Source of the DNA: Pseudomonadales bacterium
GTDB lineage: Bacteria > Pseudomonadota > Gammaproteobacteria > Pseudomonadales > Azotimanducaceae
Reading direction: 5' to 3'
Assembly (NCBI GenBank): GCA_030749725.1
Contig: JASMJM010000066.1
Coordinates: 1-64,000 of the forward strand
Length of the DNA: 64,000 nt
Shown here: positions 1-9,870 of the stretch, one piece after another
Numbering within the stretch: the first letter of the stretch is position 1
How the letters are laid out: each line of letters opens with the position of its first letter
Notes under the pieces: generated by a model
What the model was told of the DNA's origin: nothing
Database searches by the model: none
The model's input: only the letters and a program-made list of their open reading frames with translations
Made by a program: the position numbers and the translations under genes

Positions 1-179
1 TTTTCCATGGTTGACGGGACTTTTTCGTGCACTATTATACCTGAAATATCATATATTCCATAATAATATCAATGGCTTATAGTTTATGAGCAGACTCTAG
101 TTAGTTTTTTCTTCTGGGCCGAGTGTGGCCAGAACAAGGCTGAGGGATGGCACTTCGTAGTGTAGAGATTGGGGCATGA

Positions 180-302
180 ATCTGGGGTGTTCACTACACT
201 TTTTCTGCGTGCGCCATCCCTGGCGCACTCCGAAGCTCCACCGCTACTTCGCCATCCTGGCTCCGCTACGCGGAGGGAAGCCGTTCCGTGAACACCCCAG
301 AT
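180..302. repeat. Hairpin-type repeat with 15-bp perfect inverted ends
   Basis: A perfect 15-bp inverted repeat (ATCTGGGGTGTTCAC at 180-194 and its complement at 288-302) encloses about 93 bp. Inside are three further small palindromes: GTGCGCCA/TGGCGCAC (209-228), GCCA/TGGC (251-260) and CTCCGC/GCGGAG (261-275). The arm contains GGGGT, as do the stem arms of the repeats at 420, 54231 and 54463, so it may be a divergent member of the same family. No gene is visible in 1-579 apart from these repeats; 1-120 is AT-rich and shows nothing recognisable. Confidence 0.7.
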
Positions 303-419
303 CCACACCCCTTCGTTTCCCGATTTCTTGACAAGCAGGCAACCTTCTCACTTCTGACATGACTGCGGTAGGAGTAACAGAGTAGCTTCCTGCATTAGCC
401 TCGAAGACAAGCCCAAAGC

Positions 420-557
420 GAGCAGTGCGGAGAGGGGGTACACTTTCGGGACCGTCCCGGTCCGCGCTCGGGGTGGCAGGGATGCCACCGCGAGCCTACA
501 CGGATGTACTTGTCGCGTGTCGAGGAAGTGTACCCCCTCTTCGTGCTGCGTATTAAG
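420..557. repeat. Dispersed hairpin repeat, copy 1
   Basis: About 138 bp bounded by near-complementary arms: GAGCAGTGCGG then AGAGGGGGTACACTT on the left, and AAGTGTACCCCCTCT then TCGTGCTGCG on the right. The loop holds GTGGCAGGGATGCCAC, which is itself a hairpin, then GCGAGCCTACA and GGATGTACTTGTCGCGTGTC. Copies 2 and 3 (54231-54357, 54463-54602) share the loop and outer arms but carry different, still complementary inner arms. It lies just past the 3' end of argJ, so it may end transcription of the secA-argJ unit; that role is inferred. Confidence 0.85.
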
Positions 558-579
558 ACCTACAGACTAGCCGTCAATT

Positions 580-1794
580 CTAAGTCCGATATTCTGCATT
601 GATACGAACGTACTCGTGAGAGAGATCGCTGGTCCAGACTGATTCGGTAGTTTCGCCCCTACCCAGGTCGATGCGAACAATAATCTCCTCGTTGGCCATC
701 ACCGCCGCACCCATCTCCTCTCGGTACCGCTCATCTCTCTCGCCACACCTGACGATACATACGTCTTCCAGATATATTGACACCTTAGCAACGTCAAGAT
801 CTTGCACACCGGCCTTGCCAACCGCCATCAGAATCCTTCCCCAGTTTGCGTCGCTGGCATACATGGCTGTCTTTACCAGGGGAGATTCTGCTACAGAATA
901 CGCAATCGTAAGGCACTCGTTAGTATCGTTACCGTTTTCTACCTTCACCTCGATAAACTTGCTGGCACCTTCGCCATCCTTAACGATCCCCTTCGCCAAC
1001 TCTACGCAGACTTCATCCATCGCAGCAGAAAATTGACGCAGGCTTTCGCTTCCCTTTGCTATCTGTACCTCGGACAGGTGTGTGGCCGACAGCATACAGG
1101 AATCGTTAGTTGACGTGTCACTGTCGATGGTCACCCGATTAAAGGAGCGATCGACGGAATGATGGAGGATGTCCTCAAGAAGATCGAATTCGATGCTGGC
1201 ATCGGTCGCCAGGAACACCAGCAGCGTTGCCATATCCGGTCTGATCATGCCGGATCCTTTGGCCATTCCGGATATAGACACCTCCCTGCCCTCTATGGAT
1301 ATTTTCCTGGAACAGATCTTGGGCCGGGTATCGGTGGTCATAATAGCTCTGGCAGCGGCCAGCCAGTTGTCCTCATTGAGGTCGGCCAGAAGATCGGGAA
1401 TGGAACCAGTAACCCTATCTATGGGTAGTTTTTCACCGATTACACCGGTTGAAAAGGGTAATACCTGCTCTGTTCTCACGCCTGCCCCGGCAGCTAATTG
1501 CTGACAAGACGTCAGTGCGTCGGTGACTCCTGCCACTCCCAGTCCGGCATTGGCGTTGCCGCTGTTGATCAGAAAGAACGTGGGTTTTTCCGCATGCAGG
1601 TGCCTTTTGCTGACCGTTACCGGCGCTGCACAGAACGCGTTGCGGGTAAACACGCCGGCAGTTGTGGACGCGGGGGCAAGCTCCATAAGCACGAGATCGG
1701 GCGTGTCGTCCGTCTTGATGCCTGCCGCCACCGCAGCCAGCTTGACACCTGGTACCGCGTGGACGTCAGCATATATTTCCTGCCCTACGGCCAT
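580..1794 (-). CDS. argJ: ArgJ, glutamate N-acetyltransferase / amino-acid acetyltransferase
   Basis: Cytoplasmic enzyme of cyclic arginine biosynthesis that moves the acetyl group from N-acetylornithine to glutamate; the bifunctional form also makes N-acetylglutamate from acetyl-CoA. The 404-residue length fits the family. The self-cleavage site is visible as PDM-A-T-LLV, with Thr190 (counted from the chosen start) as the nucleophile exposed after cleavage, preceded by the MAKGSGMI segment. The ATG at 1794 is preferred over a TTG two codons upstream because AGGTGA lies about 7 nt before it. It follows secA by about 30 bp and is probably cotranscribed with it. From the sequence alone the mono- and bifunctional forms cannot be told apart. 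Confidence 0.96.
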   Translation of the reverse strand: MAVGQEIYADVHAVPGVKLAAVAAGIKTDDTPDLVLMELAPASTTAGVFTRNAFCAAPVTVSKRHLHAEKPTFFLINSGNANAGLGVAGVTDALTSCQQLAAGAGVRTEQVLPFSTGVIGEKLPIDRVTGSIPDLLADLNEDNWLAAARAIMTTDTRPKICSRKISIEGREVSISGMAKGSGMIRPDMATLLVFLATDASIEFDLLEDILHHSVDRSFNRVTIDSDTSTNDSCMLSATHLSEVQIAKGSESLRQFSAAMDEVCVELAKGIVKDGEGASKFIEVKVENGNDTNECLTIAYSVAESPLVKTAMYASDANWGRILMAVGKAGVQDLDVAKVSIYLEDVCIVRCGERDERYREEMGAAVMANEEIIVRIDLGRGETTESVWTSDLSHEYVRINAEYRT

Positions 1795-1825
1795 CTGCAA
1801 TCACCTACCCCGTACTGCCCTGCAC

Positions 1826-4552
1826 CTAGGCCAAACTGCCGTGACAGACTTTGTACTTTTTTCCCGACCCACATGGGCAGGGTTCATTGCGCCCTACCTT
1901 CCGCTCTCTGCGAACGAAAGGAACCTGGGCTTGTGCTTCCGGCTGCGCCTCTCCCTGTAGATTTGCGGATGACTCCTTCTGGAACTGAATCCTCTTTTTT
2001 GCTTCCGCACTACGCCTTCGCCTCTCAATCTCCTCGACATCTTCGGTCTGGCTGAATTGAACCTTGGACAGAAAAGTGATGACTTCGAATTTCATGTTGT
2101 TGAGAAGCTCTTCAAACAACTCAAAAGCTTCCCGCTTATACTCCTGCTTTGGCTGCTTCTGGGCGTAGGCACGCAGGTGGATGCCCTGTCTCAGATAATC
2201 CATGGCGGCCAGATGTTCCTTCCACAGATTGTCCAGAATCTGCAACATGATCTGCTTCTCAAATATCCGGATATCGGCGCCAATCAGTCGCTCTTTTTCA
2301 GCATATTCTGCCTCGGTGACAGCCAGGATCTTCTCCTTGAGTGACTCCTCGTGCAGTTCATCATCCTCATCAAGCCAGCGCTGCACGGGAATGCGGCAGT
2401 TGAACTCGGTTTGGCAACTTTGCTCCAGACCGGCTATATCCCACTGCTCTTCCAGACTCTGGGGTGGAATGGAGTTTTCGATGACCTGATTAACCACTTC
2501 TGCTCGGATGGATTGCACGATATCGGACACATCCTGCGACTCCATGAGTTCGTTGCGTTGCCGATAGATCATCTGGCGTTGATCGTTGGCTACATCATCG
2601 TATTCCAATAACTGCTTTCTGATATCGAAGTTGCGACCCTCAACCTTTCTCTGCGCCTTCTCGATGGCGTTGGTAACCATCTTGTGCTCAATCGCTTCGC
2701 CCCGCTCCATACCCAGATTCTGCATCCAGCTCTTCACCCTGTCGGATGCAAATATGCGCATCAGGTTGTCTTCCAGGGATAGGAAGAATCGTGACCGACC
2801 CGGATCGCCCATGCGCCCGGCTCTACCTCTCAGCTGGTTGTCGATGCGACGACTCTCATGTCGCTCGGTCCCGACGACGTGTAAGCCGCCGGCTTTGATA
2901 ATCATATCGTGGCGGCTTTGCCACTGCTGCTTAATGGACTCTATTTTCTCCTCCGATGGATCCTTGAGATCGTCTATCTCCGCCTCCCAGTTACCCCCCA
3001 GAATGATGTCCGTTCCCCTGCCGGCCATGTTCGTGGCGATGGTGACCGAACCGGGACGACCCGCCTGGGCAATAATCTCAGCTTCCTTTTCGTGGAATTT
3101 GGCATTCAGGATATTGTGATGGAGCTTCTTCTTCTTGAGCATGCCGGAAAGCAGTTCCGACGTTTCGATGGATGCGGTTCCCACCAGTACCGGAACATCG
3201 CGTGCCCGACAATCTCTGATCTCCTCTACGATCGCTTCAAATTTCTCCTCGTGGGAGAGATAGATCAGATCGTTTGAATCTTCTCTGACCATCGGCAGAT
3301 TGGTGGGGATGACTACCACATCCAAGCCGTATATCTGCATGAATTCAAATGCTTCGGTATCGGCGGTGCCCGTCATGCCGGACAGTTTTTTGTACAGGCG
3401 AAAATAATTCTGGAACGTCGTAGAGGCCAGTGTTTGACTCTCCTCGGTGATATTTACCCCTTCTTTAGCCTCTATCGCCTGGTGAATTCCACCGGACCAG
3501 CGTCTGCCCGGCATGGTTCTACCTGTGTGTTCGTCAACGATGACGATCTCATCGTCCTGCACGATGTAATCGACATCGTTCTGAAACAGCAGGTGGGCTT
3601 TCAGGGCCGCATGCACATGGTGCAGCAGGCCGAGATTGGAAGCACCGTAAAGGCTCTCCCCCTTTGCCAGCAGTCCATTCTTTGTCAACAGGGTCTCAAT
3701 CTTTTTATGACCATCTTCCGTCAATTCGATATCGCGCTGTTTTTCATCGACGCAATAGTCCCCGGGCGGTTCTATCTCGTTAAGTATATCTTCAGGGGTT
3801 TTGATCTGTTGATTCAGCGAAGGGATGAATCGGTTGATGAGCCGATACAGTTCTGAACTATCTTCAACCCCACCGGAGATGATGAGTGGAGTTCTCGCTT
3901 CATCGATGAGGATGGAGTCCACCTCGTCCACGATGGCGTAATGCAGCGGCCTTTGCACCTTGTCAGCCAGGGCAAACGCCATGTTGTCCCGCAGGTAGTC
4001 AAAGCCAAACTCATTGTTGGTGCCATAGGTAATATCACACTGATAAGCCTGCCTTTTCTCTTCGGGCGACTGCCCGGCATAGACCACGCCTACGGACATG
4101 CCGAGAGCCTCGTAGATCGGTCGCATCCACTGCGCGCCCCACTTAGCGAGGTAGTCGTTGACGGTTATCAACTGCACCCCGTATCCCTCTAGAGCGTTCA
4201 AGTACAACGGCAGAGTTGCCACCAGTGTTTTCCCTTCACCCGTGCGCATTTCCGCGATACGCCCTTCATGGAGGGTGATGCCGCCGATCATCTGTACGTC
4301 GAAGATCCTCTGGCCCAGTGTTCTCTTACCCACTTCTCTTGTAATCGCAAAGGCTTCCGGCAATAGCTGGTCCAGGGATTCACCATCCATCAATCTTTGT
4401 CTGAAAATATCCTTGCGTAGCCGAATCTCTTCCTCGGTTAGCTGCTCAACGGATTCTTCAAGAGAGTTGATCTGATCAACAATCTTGCTCATCCGTTTGA
4501 GTTCGCGATCGTTCTTGCTGCCGAACAGCTTGCTTAGGAATTTCATCACCAT
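1826..4552 (-). CDS. secA: SecA, preprotein translocase ATPase
   Basis: Motor ATPase that drives unfolded preproteins through SecYEG. It has Walker A GEGKT at residues 105-109, the DEVDS Walker B segment, the helicase-like second nucleotide domain ([19 protein letters not shown]), and the C-terminal zinc-binding SEC-C tail [19 protein letters not shown] that contacts SecB and ribosomes. The frame is open back to a TTG at 4573, but family N-termini match [10 protein letters not shown]. The ATG at 4552 is chosen because GAAGAG lies 9 nt upstream; the ATG at 4546 is an alternative. About 908 residues, close to the usual 900. No SecM-like gene lies between it and lpxC. Confidence 0.98.
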   Translation of the reverse strand: MVMKFLSKLFGSKNDRELKRMSKIVDQINSLEESVEQLTEEEIRLRKDIFRQRLMDGESLDQLLPEAFAITREVGKRTLGQRIFDVQMIGGITLHEGRIAEMRTGEGKTLVATLPLYLNALEGYGVQLITVNDYLAKWGAQWMRPIYEALGMSVGVVYAGQSPEEKRQAYQCDITYGTNNEFGFDYLRDNMAFALADKVQRPLHYAIVDEVDSILIDEARTPLIISGGVEDSSELYRLINRFIPSLNQQIKTPEDILNEIEPPGDYCVDEKQRDIELTEDGHKKIETLLTKNGLLAKGESLYGASNLGLLHHVHAALKAHLLFQNDVDYIVQDDEIVIVDEHTGRTMPGRRWSGGIHQAIEAKEGVNITEESQTLASTTFQNYFRLYKKLSGMTGTADTEAFEFMQIYGLDVVVIPTNLPMVREDSNDLIYLSHEEKFEAIVEEIRDCRARDVPVLVGTASIETSELLSGMLKKKKLHHNILNAKFHEKEAEIIAQAGRPGSVTIATNMAGRGTDIILGGNWEAEIDDLKDPSEEKIESIKQQWQSRHDMIIKAGGLHVVGTERHESRRIDNQLRGRAGRMGDPGRSRFFLSLEDNLMRIFASDRVKSWMQNLGMERGEAIEHKMVTNAIEKAQRKVEGRNFDIRKQLLEYDDVANDQRQMIYRQRNELMESQDVSDIVQSIRAEVVNQVIENSIPPQSLEEQWDIAGLEQSCQTEFNCRIPVQRWLDEDDELHEESLKEKILAVTEAEYAEKERLIGADIRIFEKQIMLQILDNLWKEHLAAMDYLRQGIHLRAYAQKQPKQEYKREAFELFEELLNNMKFEVITFLSKVQFSQTEDVEEIERRRRSAEAKKRIQFQKESSANLQGEAQPEAQAQVPFVRRERKVGRNEPCPCGSGKKYKVCHGSLA

Positions 4553-4648
4553 GAGGACTGGCTCTTCAATCAAAATTCACATGAAACGTGAACAGACGTT
4601 ACCATGACTGGCATGTCTGGAGAAAAGATAGACGGTGGCTAGATTTAA

Positions 4649-5572
4649 CTATCTGCTGGTACGCTGAATGTAGGAGTAGGGATCTACGACGCGCCCGTTT
4701 TTGAATACTTCGAAATGAACATGGGGACCGGTGGACCGACCGCTGCTTCCCATTTTGCCGACAATCTGGCCTTTCTTGACGATGTCGCCAACCTTGACGA
4801 ACAGCTCCTTGTGATGGCCGTATCGGCTGGTAAATCCGCTGCCGTGATTGATCTCTACCATTTTGCCGAAGCCACTGCGGGGACCAGCGTATACCACCAC
4901 GCCAGCAGCCACAGTGATGACGTCCGACCCATCTTTGCCGGCGAAATCAACCCCGTTGTGCCAAGCCAATCGACCGTTGATCGGGTCCGTTCTTCTGCCA
5001 AACCGGGAGGACATCCACCCTTTCTCTACGGGTCGCCCTGCCAGGAATACGTCGCTCTGGATCTTACGGTCCACCAGCAAGGTCTCCAGAATGGAGAGCT
5101 GATCGCCTCGACTCTCGATATCCTCCGCCAGCTTGTCCATCACTTTGAGGAATTCGGGGGCGCTGTAGGCAGCACCCATCTCCACCGATTCAGGACCACC
5201 TAATGCGGGCGCTTGAGAGAAGTCGAATTCACCCTCATCCAGATTCGCTATATTTGACAGTCGCTCGCCAAGCGCATCCAGTCGAACGATTCTGGCCTGA
5301 AGCTGGGCCAGTCTCAGCGCCGAGGCCTCTAGATTCTCTCTCGCCTCTCTCCTGGCGACTTCGATCGCTTCAACCTGATGTTGCAGGGCCTCTTTCCACT
5401 TGCTGACGATATCTGAGGTAGCGCCCGCCTCTTTCAGTCCCGCACGATATGACATATAGCCGATTGCTGCGGGCAAGCCCAGCAAACTGGCAATGGCGAC
5501 TCCCAAAATCAGTCGATTGGCGGACATGTAGCGGGATTTGCCGCTTTTTTGGTTGACGATGATGAATTTCAT
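4649..5572 (-). CDS. M23-family (LytM-type) peptidase, membrane-anchored
   Basis: The 307-residue protein has a short cytoplasmic N-terminus, one membrane segment (about residues 21-40), a coiled-coil-like helical stretch (about 60-110) and a C-terminal LytM domain. The zinc ligands are visible: H205xxxD209 (WHNGVDFAG) and H284xH286 (GPHVHFEV), so the peptidase looks catalytically complete. Family members cut peptidoglycan cross-links or activate amidases in the periplasm. The gene sits between secA and the divergent dciA-like gene, the same position as its counterpart in Pseudomonas. Its substrate and partner are not known from the sequence. Confidence 0.93.
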   Translation of the reverse strand: MKFIIVNQKSGKSRYMSANRLILGVAIASLLGLPAAIGYMSYRAGLKEAGATSDIVSKWKEALQHQVEAIEVARREARENLEASALRLAQLQARIVRLDALGERLSNIANLDEGEFDFSQAPALGGPESVEMGAAYSAPEFLKVMDKLAEDIESRGDQLSILETLLVDRKIQSDVFLAGRPVEKGWMSSRFGRRTDPINGRLAWHNGVDFAGKDGSDVITVAAGVVVYAGPRSGFGKMVEINHGSGFTSRYGHHKELFVKVGDIVKKGQIVGKMGSSGRSTGPHVHFEVFKNGRVVDPYSYIQRTSR

Positions 5573-5626
5573 AGCAATCAGATTTACTATCTACTTCTTG
5601 TGACTTCCGTATAGTACCAAATTTCC

Positions 5627-6097
5627 ATGTCTAGCGACCAAAGTCCATTAAAGCGCCCTTCCAGCCTGTTTGCCGATCCCGGCAGCGCGGTACATGCACT
5701 CTTCAAACAGACCCGGACGCTTCACAGGCTGCAGCAACTGGTCTATCGGTACCTTCCCCCAGCTACTCAGCCCCACGTTCGGGTTGCCGCATACCGTGAT
5801 GACACACTTCATCTTCTCACCGACAGCGCTCACTGGGTCACCAGACTTCGTTACCAGGAGGGCGAGTTGATCGAAAAACTGAAGTCCCATTCGCCTTTCC
5901 ATCAGCTCAACCACATCCGTTTAACAGTCAAACCCTGGTATACACCCCTTGAAACACGGCGCCCAGCATCTCCAATATCCGCAAACAACGCCAAACAGAT
6001 GGTCACCGTGGCTAAATATATCGAAGATGAACCGTTACGAAAAGCCCTAATTAAGCTCTCCCGGAACGGCGTCAACGGTAATATGGCAGATGATTAG
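5627..6097 (+). CDS. DUF721/DciA-family protein, probable replicative helicase loader
   Basis: 156 residues with the DUF721 pattern: an N-terminal helix (ALFKQTRTLHRLQQLVYRYL), then a KH-like fold with the L-TDSAHWVTRLRYQ segment typical of DciA. In bacteria without DnaC or DnaI, DciA loads the DnaB helicase. A gene of this family lies at this position beside secA and lpxC in many gammaproteobacteria. It is the only plus-strand gene between argJ and rnpB and is divergent from the M23 gene across 54 bp. The family assignment is by motif recognition; the loader role is inferred from the family. Confidence 0.8.
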   Translation: MSSDQSPLKRPSSLFADPGSAVHALFKQTRTLHRLQQLVYRYLPPATQPHVRVAAYRDDTLHLLTDSAHWVTRLRYQEGELIEKLKSHSPFHQLNHIRLTVKPWYTPLETRRPASPISANNAKQMVTVAKYIEDEPLRKALIKLSRNGVNGNMADD

Positions 6098-6168
6098 GCA
6101 GTTCACCAGCTGATAATAGCGCCACCGGACCAGCGGCGGCTACTGTTTAGAGCAAAACCGATGATCCA

Positions 6169-7080
6169 TCAATTTGCATAAACTGGGCGGGTGAAGGTAA
6201 TTGGTACCGCTTCCGAATCGTCAAAGGTGACGATTTCCCAGGCATCCTGCCTAGCCAACAACGTTTCCCGGAGGGCATGATGGGCTTTGTGGCCGGATTT
6301 GTACCCCGTAAATTCGCCGATCACACAATAGCCAAGTACATAGAGATCGCCGATGGCATCGAGGATCTTATGACGTACAAATTCATCTTCATGCCTTAAA
6401 CCGTCATCATTCAGGATTCGATAGTCATCTACGACTACGGCATTGTCCAAACTGCCGCCCTGAATCAGATTCATCTCTCGAAGATGCTCAAATTCATGCA
6501 TTAGTCCGAATGTTCGTGCCCTGCTGACTTCCTTGACAAACGAGGTGGTGGAGAAATTTACGCTGGCATGCTGCTCTTTAATGACGGGATTGTCATAGAC
6601 GATGGTATGGTTCACTTTGAAACCATCGAATGGCTCTATCTTGGCGTAGTCGTCAAGATTGATTGCCGAGACAGATATCTCCTTGGTGATTCTCATGAAC
6701 TTCTTGGCAGCATCCTGTTCGTCGATACCAGCGGACTGAATGAGAAATACGAAGGTGGCAGCACTGCCATCCATAATGGGCAATTCAGGGGCACTCACCT
6801 CCACGTGGGCGTTATCAATGCCCATCCCAGCAAACGCCGACATCAGGTGTTCGATGGTGGCGATACGGTAACTGTCCCTCGTGATTGTGGTGTTGAGGGT
6901 GGTATCACCGACAAACTCTGTCCTTGCGGGTATTTCCACATTCGGATTGATATCCACTCTGGAGAAGATGATGCCGGAATCGACTGGCGCGGGTCTTAAA
7001 GTCAGGTAGACTTTTTCCCCCGTGTGTAAGCCCACCCCTGTAGCCCTGATTACGTTCTTCAGCGTTCTCTGTTTGATCAT
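6169..7080 (-). CDS. lpxC: LpxC, UDP-3-O-acyl-N-acetylglucosamine deacetylase
   Basis: Zinc amidase that performs the committed step of lipid A synthesis in the cytoplasm. At 303 residues it is full length. The metal ligand His78 ([16 protein letters not shown]), the [10 protein letters not shown] segment supplying the second His and the Asp, and the catalytic His of [14 protein letters not shown] are all present. It ends the division cluster after ftsZ as usual, but is separated from ftsZ by 325 bp that contain an interspersed repeat array, so it may have its own promoter. Its presence indicates a lipopolysaccharide-bearing outer membrane. Confidence 0.98.
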   Translation of the reverse strand: MIKQRTLKNVIRATGVGLHTGEKVYLTLRPAPVDSGIIFSRVDINPNVEIPARTEFVGDTTLNTTITRDSYRIATIEHLMSAFAGMGIDNAHVEVSAPELPIMDGSAATFVFLIQSAGIDEQDAAKKFMRITKEISVSAINLDDYAKIEPFDGFKVNHTIVYDNPVIKEQHASVNFSTTSFVKEVSRARTFGLMHEFEHLREMNLIQGGSLDNAVVVDDYRILNDDGLRHEDEFVRHKILDAIGDLYVLGYCVIGEFTGYKSGHKAHHALRETLLARQDAWEIVTFDDSEAVPITFTRPVYAN

Positions 7081-7232
7081 TTTTTGATTATCTTTGCTTC
7101 ATTCCATGCTTTGACTAAGGCAGGTATGGTACCAAATTTGCCTCTGGCAGACCATTTGCCCCGTCACATCTTACTTCGGCAGTTTTGCGCCCACATCGCT
7201 CGTTAAGTCTGACTGTTAGTTCTTGAAATAGT

Positions 7233-7409
7233 TGCATCGAATTGCGGCTTGGTGACCGCTTGAGAGCAGACCGGCCAAACACAATCTAATTGTAGCTTGG
7301 CCACCGAGCACAGATCCGCCAAACGCAATCTAATTGTGGCTTCCGGCCAAACGCAATCGAATTGTGGCTTGGCGTCGCCTGAGCGCAGACCGGCCACACG
7401 CAATTCTAG
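7233..7409. repeat. Degenerate direct-repeat array between lpxC and ftsZ
   Basis: Four or five copies of a motif close to GCCAAACGCAATC then AATTGTGGCTTGG occur at about 7233-7252, 7273-7300, 7317-7344, 7345-7372 and (partial) 7392-7409. The spacings are unequal, with variable GAGCACAGA/GAGCGCAGACC-like linkers. The last partial copy runs into the ftsZ stop codon. The remainder of the 7081-7405 gap (7081-7232) shows nothing recognisable. The array does not look like CRISPR because spacers are irregular and partly shared. Confidence 0.7.
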
Positions 7410-8569
7410 TCGGCCTGTCTGCGCAAAAAGGCGGGGATATCCAGATATTCCATGTCGCTCTTGCCCACCTGTGCCTGTGCCTCATCCTTACCTTCGCCCA
7501 TTTTCCTGTTTCTCATCAGGGTGGGTTTATCGAATTCCGTGTAGTCCACGGTACCGTCCCCGGCAAGTATCTTCTGCGTCTTGTCTACGCTCTTCCTGCC
7601 GTTATCCATATCAGCAATACCAAGGCCCGTGGCGACCACGGTGACTCTAATCTCATCGGTCATTTCCGGATCGATTACCGTCCCGATCACTACGGTTGCA
7701 TTATCGGAAGCATACTCTTCGATGGTCGCACCAACTTCAGTGAATTCTCCTAACGATATATCAACACCTGCCGCAATGTTCACCAGAATGCCTCTTGCAC
7801 CGTGGATATCGACTTCATCCAGTAATCGGCTTCTGATCGCAGTCTCTGCAGCGTCGCGTGCCCGTGATTCTCCTTCAGCAGTGCCGGAGCCCATCATCGC
7901 CATACCCATTTCCAACATCACGGTTCTGACATCGGCAAAATCCACATTTATCTTTCCCGGTCGCACGATGAGATCAGCAATGCCTTGCACTGCACCCAGC
8001 AAGACATCGTCTACCGCTCCGAAGGCCTCCAACAAGGGTGTGTCCTCTCCCATTATCGATAGTAGTTTCTCGTTGGGAATCGTTATCAGAGAGTCGACAT
8101 TCTGGGCAAGTTCCTTAATGCCCTCCTGTGCGTTCTTAAGCCTTTTCTTTCCTTCAAAGGGAAAGGGCTTGGTGACCACAGCGACAGTGAGTATATTCAG
8201 CTCTCTCGCCACCTCAGCTACGATCGGTGCGCCGCCGGTGCCGGTTCCACCACCCATGCCCGCAGTGATAAAGACCATGTCTGCTCCCTGCAACACCTCT
8301 GCAATCCGATCACGATCTTCGATCGCTGCCTGTTTGCCCAATTCCGGATTGGAACCTGCCCCCAACCCCTTGGTAACCGAGGAACCCAACTGCAACAGAG
8401 TTTTTGCAGACAGAATCTTCAAAGCCTGGGCGTCGGTATTGGCACAGATGAAATCCACACCAGCGATTTCGCGCATCACCATGTGTTCCACCGCATTACC
8501 GCCGCCGCCACCAACGCCAATCACCTTGATAATTGGATCCGGAGTTGCGTTATCAATCAATTCAAACAT
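7406..8569 (-). CDS. ftsZ: FtsZ, tubulin-like division GTPase
   Basis: Polymerises into the Z ring at mid-cell and recruits the divisome. The 387-residue protein has the glycine-rich N-terminal loop (VGVGGGGGNAVEHM), the tubulin signature GGGTGTG at 106-112, the T7 loop NVDFADVRTV, and the conserved C-terminal peptide EYLDIPAFLRRQAD that binds FtsA and ZipA. It is preceded by ftsA with a 59-bp gap filled by a heptamer repeat, and followed by a repeat array that overlaps its stop codon. Confidence 0.99.
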   Translation of the reverse strand: MFELIDNATPDPIIKVIGVGGGGGNAVEHMVMREIAGVDFICANTDAQALKILSAKTLLQLGSSVTKGLGAGSNPELGKQAAIEDRDRIAEVLQGADMVFITAGMGGGTGTGGAPIVAEVARELNILTVAVVTKPFPFEGKKRLKNAQEGIKELAQNVDSLITIPNEKLLSIMGEDTPLLEAFGAVDDVLLGAVQGIADLIVRPGKINVDFADVRTVMLEMGMAMMGSGTAEGESRARDAAETAIRSRLLDEVDIHGARGILVNIAAGVDISLGEFTEVGATIEEYASDNATVVIGTVIDPEMTDEIRVTVVATGLGIADMDNGRKSVDKTQKILAGDGTVDYTEFDKPTLMRNRKMGEGKDEAQAQVGKSDMEYLDIPAFLRRQAD

Positions 8570-8599
8570 TCTGACTCTCCTTATTTTCAGCCACCAGCT

Positions 8600-8641
8600 G
8601 CTAGTCGCTCGCCGCTAGTTGCTAGTTGCTAATTGCTAGTT
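8600..8641. repeat. Six tandem 7-bp units at the ftsA end
   Basis: Units read on the plus strand as GCTAGTC, GCTCGCC, GCTAGTT, GCTAGTT, GCTAATT, GCTAGTT. The ftsA stop codon (TAG, 8629-8631) lies inside the array, so the last codons of ftsA are made of repeat units while the rest fills the ftsA-ftsZ gap. Copy number could vary by slippage. Confidence 0.85.
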
Positions 8642-9870
8642 ACCCTTTTCAACCACGCTCCGATACTGTCAACTACACCGGAAACTCCTTCTTTGCCCAC
8701 TTTTCCATCACCCCCAGCCAACCGCTGCCTGCCACCCCAAAGCAGCAAACCCACTGCAGTTGAATAGATGGGATTCTTTACGATGTCCGTCAAACCGGTG
8801 ACACCTTTTGGTTTACCGATGCTGACCGGCATGTGGAAGATCTCTTCGGCCAGTTCCACTACGCCTTCCATCCTCGACGTACCACCCGTCAATACGATTC
8901 CGGCAGCGACCAATTCTTCGAACCCGCTTCTTCGGAGCTCTGCCTGTATCAGCACAAACAGCTCTTCATACCTTGGTTCTATGACCTCAGCAAGTGCCTG
9001 CCGGGACAGATCCCTATCTGCCCGGTCGCCGACACTCGGCACTTTGACCGTTTCACTTTCACCGGTCAGTTTTGCCAGAGCACACCCATACTTGATCTTA
9101 ATCTCCTCTGCGTGGGGAGTGGGTGTTCTGAACGCCATGGCTATGTCGTTGGTAACTTGACTACCGGCGATGGGGATTACTGCTGTATGGCGGATCGCGC
9201 CATCTGTAAATACTGCGATATCCGTTGTCCCGCCACCAACGTCGGCCAGACACACACCCAACTCCTTTTCATCTTCGGTCAACACTGCGAAGCTGGAGGC
9301 AAGTTGTTCGAGTATCACATCATCCACTTCAAGACCACAGCGGCGTATACACTTCTCGACGTTCTGGGCTGCGTTAACCGCACATGTCACCAGGTGAACT
9401 TTGGCCTCGAGCCTAACTCCCGACATTCCAAGAGGCTCTTTCACTCCCTCCTGCATATCGATGACGTATTCCTGAGGTAGGATATGCAACACCTTCTGGT
9501 CAGCGGGAATGGCCACAGCCTGGGCGGCATCAATCACTCTGTCGATATCCGGCAGGAACACCTCTCTGTCTCGGATAGCAACAATGCCATGTGAGTTGAG
9601 ACTGCGAATGTGGTTGCCCGCAATTCCTGCATAAACTGAATGTATCTGGCAGCCCGCCATCAACTCTGCCTCCTCGACGGCGTGCTGAATGGACTGTACT
9701 GTTGAGTCGATGTTTACCACCACACCTTTCTTAAGTCCTCTGGACTGATGACTTCCCAATCCAACGATTTCGATCTGCCCTTCCGGGGAGACCTCTCCCA
9801 CGATGCAAACCACTTTGGAAGTCCCAATGTCTAGTCCAACAATCATCTGATTTCCGGATATACCGTTCAT
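8629..9870 (-). CDS. ftsA: FtsA, actin-like Z-ring anchor
   Basis: Actin-fold ATPase that tethers FtsZ to the inner membrane and recruits later divisome proteins. 413 residues, with the phosphate-1 motif GLDIGTSKV near the N-terminus, phosphate-2 LADVGGGTTDIAVF, the adenosine motif GIVLTGGTSRMEG, and a C-terminal amphipathic helix (SIGAWLKRV). Its ATG overlaps the ftsQ stop by 4 bp (ATGA), indicating translational coupling. The last codons are formed by a 7-bp tandem repeat, so the extreme C-terminus may differ between relatives. Confidence 0.98.
   Translation of the reverse strand: MNGISGNQMIVGLDIGTSKVVCIVGEVSPEGQIEIVGLGSHQSRGLKKGVVVNIDSTVQSIQHAVEEAELMAGCQIHSVYAGIAGNHIRSLNSHGIVAIRDREVFLPDIDRVIDAAQAVAIPADQKVLHILPQEYVIDMQEGVKEPLGMSGVRLEAKVHLVTCAVNAAQNVEKCIRRCGLEVDDVILEQLASSFAVLTEDEKELGVCLADVGGGTTDIAVFTDGAIRHTAVIPIAGSQVTNDIAMAFRTPTPHAEEIKIKYGCALAKLTGESETVKVPSVGDRADRDLSRQALAEVIEPRYEELFVLIQAELRRSGFEELVAAGIVLTGGTSRMEGVVELAEEIFHMPVSIGKPKGVTGLTDIVKNPIYSTAVGLLLWGGRQRLAGGDGKVGKEGVSGVVDSIGAWLKRVTSN

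Noticed and set aside
84-308. 74-codon minus-strand frame in the first 300 bp
   Set aside because: It lies across the inverted-repeat element and has repeat-like composition.
7203-7403. 66-codon minus-strand reading frame after ftsZ
   Set aside because: It is made of the local repeat units and has no family resemblance or ribosome site.
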